From an uncultured Thiomonas sp. (lineage in GTDB: Bacteria; Pseudomonadota; Gammaproteobacteria; Burkholderiales; Burkholderiaceae_C), in assembly GCA_937927695.1 (NCBI GenBank), contig CALBRU010000001.1, positions 1 to 13,255 on the forward strand: a stretch of 13,255 bases of DNA, read 5' to 3'. The position numbers and the translations under genes were made by a program. The notes under the pieces were generated by a model, which searched no databases, was not told the origin of the DNA, and saw only the letters and a list, made by a program, of their open reading frames with translations. Of this stretch, positions 6,726-13,024 are shown piece by piece (positions within the stretch are counted from its first letter, which is position 1; every line of letters starts with the position of its first letter).

Positions 6726-6938
6726 TCAGTCTCCGCTTCCAGACGGCACGACCATCTTGTAGACGATGGCGATGAACACCCCGGACAGCGGCACCCAGAC
6801 GAGTTGCCACCAGTAGAAGAAGGGAATGCCGAACACGCTGGGTTCCAGCTTGTTGAAGTAGGGAATGGCGAGCACGGCAACGCAGGGAATCGCCAGCAGA
6901 ATGAACTGCAGCGGCCCCAGTTTTTTGGGTGTGGACAT
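6726..6938 (-). CDS. DUF3311 small membrane protein
   Basis: A 70-residue protein with two hydrophobic segments (about 10-27 and 41-62) around a short loop, LEPSVFGIPFFYWWQL. The F-x-x-P-F-F-Y-W-W-Q-L pattern and the pairing with an SSS symporter are typical of DUF3311, whose members usually sit just upstream of sodium:solute symporter genes and are suspected to be transporter accessory subunits; the mechanism is unknown. The start ATG 6938 has CTGGAG nine bases upstream; an in-frame ATG at 6971 would add 11 polar residues and lacks this support. The stop is four bases before the mctP start, so the two are co-translated. Confidence 0.85.
   Translation of the reverse strand: MSTPKKLGPLQFILLAIPCVAVLAIPYFNKLEPSVFGIPFFYWWQLVWVPLSGVFIAIVYKMVVPSGSGD
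6731..6736 (-). promoter_or_regulatory. Ribosome binding site deciding the mctP start
   Basis: Minus strand GCGGAG, nine bases before ATG 6721-6719 and inside the last codons of the DUF3311 gene. It excludes the long upstream extension of the symporter frame. Confidence 0.6.
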
Positions 6939-6947
6939 GGAACGGGT

Positions 6948-6953
6948 CTCCAG
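6948..6953 (-). promoter_or_regulatory. Ribosome binding site deciding the DUF3311 start
   Basis: Minus strand CTGGAG, nine bases before ATG 6938-6936, which supports the 70-residue product. Confidence 0.55.
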
Positions 6954-6993
6954 GCTCGGCTGACGCACCAAGGGCGGCCAACCTTCGGTTTTT

Positions 6994-7014
6994 CACCGGC
7001 ATCCATTGCCGGTG
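6994..7014 (-). other. Hairpin in the probable leader of the DUF3311-mctP transcript
   Basis: Perfect 7-bp inverted repeat CACCGGC / GCCGGTG around a 7-base loop, 55 bases upstream of the DUF3311 start. On the minus strand it is followed by AAAAACC, so it is not a terminator in that direction. If transcription starts upstream of it, the hairpin lies in the 5' untranslated region and could affect mRNA stability or bind a factor. The rest of the 6939-7134 gap shows no open frame with a ribosome binding site. Confidence 0.45.
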
Positions 7015-7050
7015 CGCTGACCTGTCGGAGATTAGCCCAGCCGTTTACAA

Positions 7051-7066
7051 ATTCGGGTATCCGAAT
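7051..7066. promoter_or_regulatory. Operator-like inverted repeat ATTCGG-N4-CCGAAT
   Basis: A 6-bp dyad with a 4-base spacer, about 113 bases upstream of the DUF3311 start and in the gap expected to hold the promoter of the symporter operon. A further half-site-like ATTCG follows at 7072. The layout resembles a binding site for a dimeric transcription factor. No regulator gene is adjacent, so the binding protein is unknown. Confidence 0.4.
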
Positions 7067-7093
7067 GTGTCATTCGCAAGCAGGAGAAAACGA

Positions 7094-7105
7094 ACGAACG
7101 TTCGT
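7094..7105. promoter_or_regulatory. Perfect 12-bp palindrome, operator or weak terminator
   Basis: The sequence ACGAACGTTCGT is self-complementary, and an extra CGAA precedes it. It could be an operator for the downstream symporter operon. Alternatively, on the minus strand the arms ACGAAC and GTTCGT (7105 down to 7090) can form a 6-bp hairpin with a GTTC loop followed by TTTC, which would be a weak terminator for the DsrE gene ending at 7135. The sequence alone does not separate the two readings. Confidence 0.4.
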
Positions 7106-7134
7106 GAGGGTTTTTACTGAGTGTGAGCAAAAAA

Positions 7135-7653
7135 TTATCGGATTTGTTCGGTCGATTCCCGCTTGATCAGGATGCGCGGAATGATCAGGGCATAACCCTG
7201 CTGCTGCCAATAGATCAACTCGGTCATGGCGTTGGGCACAATTTCGATGAAATCCAGAAAATCCGCCGGGGTGTAGCCGAAATCTTGCGCCGCCTGTCCG
7301 CACACCTTGAACTTGACGCCCATCTGCGCGTAATAGCGCATGCGCTCGACGGCTTCGCGGTAACGGTCCTGATTGCGGATGACTGTGGCGGCAATCTCGG
7401 TGCCGTGCAGCACCACGACGGCCTGCACATCTTCGGGCGAGAAGTCATAGGGCGAGGCCTGCACCGTGTTGAACACCGAGCGCACCCAGAACAGCGCATT
7501 GGAAAGGGTGGCGGGATCGTCGAGGTAAAACTCGAACACTACTTTCATCGGTGCCTTGTAGGGCGTTTGCACGAGCTGCCCGGCCGCGTTTGCTACGCTG
7601 CTGGCCGCTGCGCAGAGCGCTGCGATCAATACCTGTCGTCTTGTGGCTTGCAT
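7135..7653 (-). CDS. Exported DsrE-family protein
   Basis: A 172-residue protein with an N-terminal export signal: twin arginines R5-R6 followed by a hydrophobic stretch (VLIAALCAAASSV) and a probable cleavage after ANA (residue 23). The twin arginines make Tat export possible, but Sec cannot be excluded. The mature part matches the DsrE/DsrF fold: a strand MKVVFEFYLDD, a helix SNALFWVRSVFNTV, the strand VQAVVVLHG, and a single mature cysteine C118 in VKFKVCGQAAQDFG, where DsrE-type proteins carry their sulfur-handling cysteine. The role is inferred to be periplasmic sulfur or redox related, and is unproven. AGGGG (7659-7663) five bases before ATG 7653 supports the start. It follows moaE by 90 bases and has no tight neighbour, so it is probably its own unit. 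Confidence 0.8.
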   Translation of the reverse strand: MQATRRQVLIAALCAAASSVANAAGQLVQTPYKAPMKVVFEFYLDDPATLSNALFWVRSVFNTVQASPYDFSPEDVQAVVVLHGTEIAATVIRNQDRYREAVERMRYYAQMGVKFKVCGQAAQDFGYTPADFLDFIEIVPNAMTELIYWQQQGYALIIPRILIKRESTEQIR

Positions 7654-7714
7654 GACATCCCCTCGCGAACCCAGATGTATCCGGGTGTAATCGATGGGAC
7701 ATCGAACGCCTAGC

Positions 7715-7739
7715 GGGTCAACCCGGGGTCAACCCGGGG
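7715..7739. repeat. Two exact tandem copies of an 11-base GC-rich unit
   Basis: GGGTCAACCCG occurs at 7715-7725 and again at 7726-7736, followed by GGG. Each copy is itself a small dyad (GGGT-CA-ACCC), and the two CCCGGG sequences can pair with each other. It lies directly after the moaE stop (7744). There is no T-tract. It might terminate or stabilise the 3' end of the moaE transcript, or act as a protein binding site upstream of the DsrE gene; on the minus strand each copy contains TTGACC, similar to a -35 box. Confidence 0.5.
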
Positions 7740-7743
7740 ATGC

Positions 7744-8235
7744 TCAGCCGGCGTTGTCGGACTCGACGCCCCAACGGCGCAGAGCGGCGTCGTCGGATTC
7801 GCGGGCATCGACCCACTGACCGCCCTCGGGCGTGGTTTCCTTCTTCCAGAACGGCGCCTGGGTTTTGAGGTAATCCATGAGAAATTCGCAGGCGGCAAAG
7901 GCCGCGGCGCGGTGGGCGCTGGCCACCAGCACCAGCACGATGTCATCGCCCGGCAGCAGGCGGCCCACGCGGTGAATCACCGTAATGCCCAGCAGGGGCC
8001 AGCGGGTCTGCGCCTCGTGCACCATATCGGCAATGGCGCGCTCGGTCATGCCGGGATAATGCTCCAGTTCCATCGCCTGCACATGGCCCGGCTCACAGAC
8101 ACCCGGATGATGGTCGCGGCACAGGCCGATGAAGCTGGCGATCGCGCCCACATCCAGCCGCCCTGCCCGCAGCGTCTGCATTTCTGCGCCAAGGTCGAAC
8201 GGCTCGGTCTGGATGCGAATGGTGATCGGCTCCAT
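7744..8235 (-). CDS. moaE: Molybdopterin synthase catalytic subunit
   Basis: A 163-residue cytoplasmic enzyme that, as a heterotetramer with MoaD, transfers sulfur from the MoaD thiocarboxylate to cyclic pyranopterin monophosphate to make molybdopterin. The family core is intact: IASFIGLCRDHHPG (R40), LEHYPGMTE, ITVIHRVGRLLPGD, SAHRAAAF (H108, R109), then K124 and K131 in LKTQAPFWKKE, matching the active-site lysines of E. coli MoaE, and the tail WVDARESDDAALRRW. ATG 8235 lies 4 bases after the moaD stop. Its ribosome binding site is the G6 run at 8243-8248, formed by the last two glycine codons of moaD. A frame extension to 8304 lies over moaD and is not real. Confidence 0.95.
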   Translation of the reverse strand: MEPITIRIQTEPFDLGAEMQTLRAGRLDVGAIASFIGLCRDHHPGVCEPGHVQAMELEHYPGMTERAIADMVHEAQTRWPLLGITVIHRVGRLLPGDDIVLVLVASAHRAAAFAACEFLMDYLKTQAPFWKKETTPEGGQWVDARESDDAALRRWGVESDNAG

Positions 8236-8239
8236 GCGC

Positions 8240-8497
8240 TCACCCCCCGGTGACGGGCGGAAAAAACGCGACTTCGCAGCCGGGCTGCAGCGCAGTGTCG
8301 CCATCGCACATGACCTGATTGCACGCCATGCGCAGCGGCTTTTCTGCAGCCAAGGCCAGTGCGTAGCGCCCGCCCTGCGCCCGCAGCCATTCGCGCGCCT
8401 GCCCTACGGTGAGCACCGCTTCGGGCAGGTCGTGCGTTTCTTGTGACACACCGACGATTTCGCGCACGCTGGCGAAATACCGAATCTGGACGAGCAT
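8240..8497 (-). CDS. moaD: Molybdopterin synthase sulfur carrier subunit
   Basis: An 85-residue ubiquitin-fold protein that carries the sulfur for molybdopterin as a C-terminal thiocarboxylate. The required Gly-Gly end (G84-G85, in FFPPVTGG) is present, as are the opening strand MLVQIRYFASVREIVG and the family segment VMCDGDTALQPGCEVAFFPPV. The length is typical. It begins three bases after the moeA stop with an AGGG site eight bases upstream. It sits directly upstream of its partner moaE, as expected for a heteromeric enzyme. MoeB-like activation must come from a gene outside the window. Confidence 0.94.
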   Translation of the reverse strand: MLVQIRYFASVREIVGVSQETHDLPEAVLTVGQAREWLRAQGGRYALALAAEKPLRMACNQVMCDGDTALQPGCEVAFFPPVTGG

Positions 8498-8500
8498 GGG

Positions 8501-9736
8501 TCAGCCCTGCAGCAAGGATGAAAACGGAAGGTAGCGCAGCATGTCACCGCGGGCGATAGGCTGCTGCGGGGGGTTGTCCACCAGGCCGTCGGCCCAGACG
8601 GTCGAGGTGAGCACCGCAGAATTCTGCGAGGCAAACAGCTCGGCCTCGCCTTGCGCGTTGAGCCGAACGCGCAGGTATTCGCGGCGCCTGTCGGGCTTGG
8701 GCCAATCGAACGCGGCGCGCACTGGCAGCGTCTGCACGGCGATTTGCCCGGCACCCTGCAAGGCGAGCAAAAAGGGGCGCACGAACAGCAAAAAGGTCAC
8801 GAAGCTCGACACCGGATTGCCAGGCAGACCGATGAAGGCGGCTTTGCCCTGTTCTTCGCTGTGGCGCAGATGGCCGAAGGCCAGCGGCTTGCCGGGCTTC
8901 ATGGCGATCTGCCACAGATCGAGCGCGCCTTCGGCTTGCACCGCGGGTTTGACGTGGTCTTCCTCGCCCACCGACATGCCCCCGGTGGACACCACCAGGT
9001 CGTGGCCCAGCGCCGCTTGGCGCAGCACCGCGCGGGTGGCATCGAATTGGTCGGGAACGATGCCGAAATCGGTCACCTCGCATCCCGCACTCTCCAGCAG
9101 GGCGCGGATGACAAAGCGGTTGGAGTTGTAGATGGCGCCGGGACGCAGCGGCTCGCCGGGCATGGCGAGCTCGTCGCCGGTGAACAATATCGCCACGCGC
9201 GGCTTGCGGCGCACTTGCAGCGAGGCGACTCCCACAGAGGCCGCAAGCCCGAGATCCTGCGGCCGTAGGCGTTGCCCGACTGCGAGCACCACACTGCCAG
9301 CCGCCACATCCAAGCCTCTCCGCCGCACCCAATCGCCGGCCTTGGGCGGCGCGTTGATGCGCACCGCATCGCCCTCGGCGGCACATTGCTCCTGCATCAC
9401 CACAGCGTCTGCGCCCGGTGGAATGAGCCCGCCGGTAAAAATGCGCGCCGCCGTTCCCGGCTGCAAGGGCTGCGGCACGGCGCCGGCCGGAATGCGCTGG
9501 CTTACCGGCAAGCGGGCGCCCGCGGCAGACACCTCGGCGCTGCGCACGGCGTAGCCGTCCATCGCGGTGTTGTCAGCAGGGGGCACGTCGATGGTGGAAC
9601 GCACCTCTTGCGCCAACACCCGGCCGAGGGCGGACGAGAGCGGCAGCGTCTCGGTCTCGCTGATCGGGCTCGCAGCGGCCAGCAGGCGCTGCAAAGCGAC
9701 ATCGGGATCGATCAAGGGCGAAGCTGGTGCAGTCAT
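8501..9736 (-). CDS. moeA: Molybdopterin molybdenumtransferase
   Basis: A 411-residue enzyme that inserts molybdate into adenylylated molybdopterin to give molybdenum cofactor. Motifs in order: DNTAMDGYAVR with D60, GGLIPPGADAVVMQE, RRRGLDV with D143, LFTGDEL, STGGMSVGEEDHVK with D260, MKPGKPLAFG and GLPGNPVSSF. These match the MoeA active-site and hinge segments, and the three aspartates correspond to D59, D142 and D228 of E. coli MoeA. The C-terminal beta domain (about 335-411) is present. ATG 9736 overlaps the mobB stop in an ATGA arrangement with only a weak ribosome binding site, so translation is probably coupled to mobB. Confidence 0.95.
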   Translation of the reverse strand: MTAPASPLIDPDVALQRLLAAASPISETETLPLSSALGRVLAQEVRSTIDVPPADNTAMDGYAVRSAEVSAAGARLPVSQRIPAGAVPQPLQPGTAARIFTGGLIPPGADAVVMQEQCAAEGDAVRINAPPKAGDWVRRRGLDVAAGSVVLAVGQRLRPQDLGLAASVGVASLQVRRKPRVAILFTGDELAMPGEPLRPGAIYNSNRFVIRALLESAGCEVTDFGIVPDQFDATRAVLRQAALGHDLVVSTGGMSVGEEDHVKPAVQAEGALDLWQIAMKPGKPLAFGHLRHSEEQGKAAFIGLPGNPVSSFVTFLLFVRPFLLALQGAGQIAVQTLPVRAAFDWPKPDRRREYLRVRLNAQGEAELFASQNSAVLTSTVWADGLVDNPPQQPIARGDMLRYLPFSSLLQG

Positions 9737-10254
9737 GGCAGGTACTCAAACTTGGGGGCATTGTCCGTCAACCAGTCGGTCACGGCAGACGGGTCGTTGA
9801 TATCGAGGACGGCGGCAGGGGCGGGCTGCGGGAGTTGCTGCGGCGAGTCTGTGGCGATGGCGAGAACCTGCGCATCCTCGGGGTAGCACAGAGGGCGCCC
9901 GGTGCTGGCGCGCCACACTTCCACCTTGGGGAGCCGGGCCTGCTTGAAGCCTTCGACAAACACCCAGTCAGCGGCTGGATCGAGCATGGGCAAGAGATCG
10001 GGCGCCCCAAGCTCTTGCGGCTCTGGCAGACGGCGCTGCAGCGTGATCAGGCGGTCGGACGCGGCCAGCACCTCAAACGCGCCGGCCTCGCGGTGCCGCC
10101 AGGTGTCTTTGCCCGGATGATCGAACTCGAAGCGGTGATGCGCGTGTTTGAGCACCGACACCCGCAACCCCTGCTGCACGAACCGCTTGACCAGCGCCTC
10201 GACCAAGGTGGTCTTGCCACTGCCGGAAAACCCGGCAAATCCAACGACCTTCAT
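9733..10254 (-). CDS. mobB: Molybdopterin-guanine dinucleotide biosynthesis adaptor protein (GTP-binding)
   Basis: A 173-residue P-loop protein that binds GTP and assists conversion of molybdenum cofactor to its guanine dinucleotide form, as an accessory to MobA. The P-loop GFSGSGKTT is at residues 8-16 (K14, T15). The MobB signature VLKHAHHRFEFDHPGKDTWRHREAGA-type segment follows, and later DWVFVEGFKQARLPKVEVWR contains the family G-F/K motif. Length is normal. Its ATG shares one base with the thrC stop (TGATG) and lacks a clear ribosome binding site, pointing to re-initiation from thrC. MobA is not in the window. Confidence 0.92.
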   Translation of the reverse strand: MKVVGFAGFSGSGKTTLVEALVKRFVQQGLRVSVLKHAHHRFEFDHPGKDTWRHREAGAFEVLAASDRLITLQRRLPEPQELGAPDLLPMLDPAADWVFVEGFKQARLPKVEVWRASTGRPLCYPEDAQVLAIATDSPQQLPQPAPAAVLDINDPSAVTDWLTDNAPKFEYLP

Positions 10255-11696
10255 CAGGAACCGGCCAGCCCCGCGCCGCAGTGCATCGCAATGTAGGACT
10301 TCACCGCCTCTACCTCAACCGGCATGACGGCAAAACGCTGCGGGCGGCGTTCGAGGTCTTCGAGCCCGGCCGGGCGCTGCGGCTCGATGCCCACGGCCTC
10401 TTGCAGGGTTTCGGGGAACTTGGCGGCCAGCGCGGTTTCGAGCACCAGCATGGGAATGCCGGGCTCCCGGTGCGCGCGCGCGACCTTCACGCCGTCGGCG
10501 GTATGGGTGTCGATCAGCCTTTGGCTGCCCTGCCACACGCTGCGGATGGTGGCGAGCCGGTCGGCATGGGTGCTGCTGCCCGAGGCGAAGCCGTAGTCGC
10601 TCGCAATCCTGGCAAACGCAGGATCGGACGAAAGGTCGAAAAAGCCCTTGCTCGGCAGTTCGCCCGCGAACAGCGCGTGCACGCGCGAAGCATCGCGCCC
10701 GAGCAGATCGAAGATGAAGCGCTCGAAGTTCGAGGCCTTGGAGATATCCATCGACGGACTGGAGGTGTGATGTGTTTCCGCCGATTTGCGCGGACGATAG
10801 ACGCCGGTGCGGAAGAACTCGTCGAGCACGTTGTTTTCGTTGGTGGCCAACACCAACTTGCGGATCGGCAGACCCATCATGCGCGCCACATGCCCGGCGC
10901 AGATGTTGCCGAAGTTGCCCGACGGGACGGTGAAGCTCACCTGCTCGTCGTTGCTGCGCGTGGCCTGGAAGTAGCCGACGAAGTAATAAACGATCTGCGC
11001 CGCCAGCCGCGCCCAGTTGATGGAATTGACCGTGCCGATACGCCAGCGGCGCTTGAAGTCGAGGTCGTTGGACACGGCCTTGACCATGTCCTGCGCATCG
11101 TCGAACACGCCCTGCACCGCGATGTTGTGAATGTTGGCGTCGGCCAGCGAATACATCTGCGCCGTCTGGAACGCGCTCATCTTGCCGAAGGGCGAGAGCA
11201 TGAACACGCGGATGCCGCGCTTGCCGCGCATGGCATATTCGGCCGCGCTGCCGGTATCGCCCGAGGTCGCGCCGAAAATGTTGAGTTCGCTGTGCTGGCG
11301 GGCCAGCGCGTACTCGAACAAATTGCCGAGCAACTGCATGGCCATGTCCTTGAAGGCCAGCGTCGGCCCTTCGGACAAGCCCAGCAGCGCCATGCCTGGG
11401 TCGCCTTTCAGCGGTTTGAGCGGCACGATCTCGGCATGGCCGCCGAACACCTCGGGCGTGTAGGTCTTGGCGATGAGCGCGCGCAGATCGTCCGCCGGAA
11501 TGTCGGTGATGAAACGCGACAGGATTTCATAGGCCAGGTCGGCATAGGACAGCCCGCGCCATTGCGCCAGCGTGGCGCTATCGATCTGCGGATAGTGCTC
11601 GGGCAGATAGAGCCCGCCATCAGGCGCCAGCCCTTCGAGCAGGATGTCGGAAAAACCTCGGGTGGCGGACTCGCCGCGGGTGCTCAGATAACGCAT
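10254..11696 (-). CDS. thrC: Threonine synthase
   Basis: A 480-residue pyridoxal-phosphate enzyme that converts O-phospho-L-homoserine to L-threonine, the last step of threonine synthesis. It is of the long type found in many proteobacteria and yeast. The opening MRYLSTRGE and GLAPDGGLYLPE are characteristic. The PLP lysine is K116 in PTLAFKDMAMQ, and the phosphate/cofactor loop is GATSGDTGSAAEYA at about 142-155. Later motifs include FTVPSGNFGNICAGHVARMMGLP and LATNENNVLDEFF. ATG 11696 shares one base with the hom stop (TGATG) and has AGGAG (11705-11709) eight bases upstream inside the hom coding sequence. It follows hom, the enzyme two steps earlier; homoserine kinase (thrB) is not in the window. 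Confidence 0.95.
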   Translation of the reverse strand: MRYLSTRGESATRGFSDILLEGLAPDGGLYLPEHYPQIDSATLAQWRGLSYADLAYEILSRFITDIPADDLRALIAKTYTPEVFGGHAEIVPLKPLKGDPGMALLGLSEGPTLAFKDMAMQLLGNLFEYALARQHSELNIFGATSGDTGSAAEYAMRGKRGIRVFMLSPFGKMSAFQTAQMYSLADANIHNIAVQGVFDDAQDMVKAVSNDLDFKRRWRIGTVNSINWARLAAQIVYYFVGYFQATRSNDEQVSFTVPSGNFGNICAGHVARMMGLPIRKLVLATNENNVLDEFFRTGVYRPRKSAETHHTSSPSMDISKASNFERFIFDLLGRDASRVHALFAGELPSKGFFDLSSDPAFARIASDYGFASGSSTHADRLATIRSVWQGSQRLIDTHTADGVKVARAHREPGIPMLVLETALAAKFPETLQEAVGIEPQRPAGLEDLERRPQRFAVMPVEVEAVKSYIAMHCGAGLAGS

Positions 11697-13006
11697 CAGC
11701 GCAACTCCTCTTTGCGAATGCGCACGATGGGCGCGTGCACGCTAGGCAGTTTCTGCATGCGGCCGATGGCCGCATTCATGCGCGCCTCGACGGTGTCATG
11801 CGTGAGGATGATGAGGTCGGTCTGATGCTCGCCCTCCCCGGCCTCGCGCTGAATGAGACCATCAATGGAAATGCCCTCGTCCGCGAGGATACGGGTGAGG
11901 TCGGCCAGCACCCCGGTCTGATCGGCCACGCGCAGGCGCAGGTAATAGGCGGTGACCACCTGATCCATCGACAGAATGGGCAAGTCGCTCATCGCATCGG
12001 GCTGGAAGGCCAGATGGGGTACGCGGTGTTCGGGGTCGGCGGTGTGCAGTCGGGTCACGTCCACCAGATCGGCGATGACGGCGGAGGCCGTCGGCTCGGA
12101 GCCCGCACCCTTGCCGTAATACAAGGTCGGACCCACCGCGTCGCCCTGCACCACCACCGCATTCATCGCGCCTTCGACATTGGCGATCAGACGTGTGGCC
12201 GGTATCAGGGTGGGATGCACGCGCAACTCGATGCCCTGACCGGTGTTTTTGGTGATGCCCAGCAGCTTGATGCGGTAGCCGAGTTGCTCGGCGTAACGGA
12301 TGTCTGCGGCCTGCAGCGCGGTAATGCCTTCGACATAGGCTTTGTCGAATTGCACTGGCACGCCGAACGCGATGGCGCAGAGAATGGTCGCCTTGTGCGC
12401 CGCGTCCACGCCTTCGATGTCGAAGGTCGGATCGGCCTCGGCATAGCCCAGCGCCTGCGCCTGCTTGAGCACGGTGGCGAAATCCAGCCCCTTGTCGCGC
12501 ATCTCGGACAGGATGAAATTGGTCGTGCCGTTGATGATGCCCGCGATCCATTCGATACGGTTGCCCGCCAGCCCTTCGCGCACCGCCTTGATGATGGGAA
12601 TGCCGCCGGCCACGGCGGCTTCGAAGGCCACCATCACGCCCTTGGCCTGCGCCGCGGCGAAGATTTCGTTGCCGTGCATTGCCAGCAACGCCTTGTTCGC
12701 CGTCACCACATGCTTGCCCGCAGCGATGGCCGCCAGCACCAACTCGCGCGCCGGGCTGATGCCACCCATGAGTTCGACCACGATGTCGATGTCGGGCCGG
12801 GTCGCCAAAGCCATGAAATCCGTGGTAATGGGCAGGGCGTCCCCTAAAGCGGCTCGCGCCTTGTCGGGGTTGCGCGCGGCAATCGCCGCGAGGGCAATGC
12901 CACGCCCGGCACGGCGCTGCAGCTCTTCCTGGTTGCGCGCCAGCACCTTGACCACACCGCTGGCAACGGTGCCCGCGCCGAGAAGGGCAATCTGTAAAGG
13001 TTTCAT
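11696..13006 (-). CDS. hom: Homoserine dehydrogenase
   Basis: A 436-residue NAD(P)-dependent enzyme that reduces aspartate 4-semialdehyde to homoserine, the branch point to threonine and methionine. The Rossmann dinucleotide motif is LLGAGTVASGVV (residues 8-19), followed by ELMGG, the catalytic-region TANKALL with K105, and AVAGGIPI. The INGTTNFIL segment is the family signature, and DIEGVDAAHK contains D201 and K205, the pair used in hydride-transfer chemistry in characterised enzymes. A C-terminal ACT domain (about 354-432, YYLRLRVADQTGVLADLTRIL) suggests feedback inhibition by threonine, as in related enzymes. It is monofunctional, without an aspartokinase domain. It starts 18 bases after the alaA stop; no good ribosome binding site is visible. 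Confidence 0.95.
   Translation of the reverse strand: MKPLQIALLGAGTVASGVVKVLARNQEELQRRAGRGIALAAIAARNPDKARAALGDALPITTDFMALATRPDIDIVVELMGGISPARELVLAAIAAGKHVVTANKALLAMHGNEIFAAAQAKGVMVAFEAAVAGGIPIIKAVREGLAGNRIEWIAGIINGTTNFILSEMRDKGLDFATVLKQAQALGYAEADPTFDIEGVDAAHKATILCAIAFGVPVQFDKAYVEGITALQAADIRYAEQLGYRIKLLGITKNTGQGIELRVHPTLIPATRLIANVEGAMNAVVVQGDAVGPTLYYGKGAGSEPTASAVIADLVDVTRLHTADPEHRVPHLAFQPDAMSDLPILSMDQVVTAYYLRLRVADQTGVLADLTRILADEGISIDGLIQREAGEGEHQTDLIILTHDTVEARMNAAIGRMQKLPSVHAPIVRIRKEELR
11705..11709 (-). promoter_or_regulatory. Ribosome binding site of thrC within the end of hom
   Basis: Minus strand AGGAG, formed by the penultimate hom codons for Lys-Glu-Glu and eight bases before ATG 11696. 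It gives thrC independent initiation strength despite the TGATG overlap. Confidence 0.6.
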
Positions 13007-13024
13007 AGAGAACAGGAGAGGAAA

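Noticed and set aside
6722..7006. N-terminal extension of the symporter to 7006
   Set aside because: The extra 95 residues are Cys/Pro/Ser-rich, lie over the DUF3311 gene in another frame, and are unlike any SSS transporter; the GCGGAG site places the start at 6721.
7715..7739. Tandem repeat considered as a CRISPR or attachment site
   Set aside because: The units are directly adjacent without spacers, only 11 bases long and present twice; there are no cas genes, integrase or element boundaries nearby.
10281..11825. Long plus-strand open frame (514 codons) opposite thrC
   Set aside because: Composition is His/Arg/Gly-rich and it lies antisense to thrC, which has all family motifs. No ribosome binding site or family resemblance.
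11735..12847. Plus-strand open frame (370 codons) opposite hom
   Set aside because: Antisense shadow of hom with the same skewed composition.
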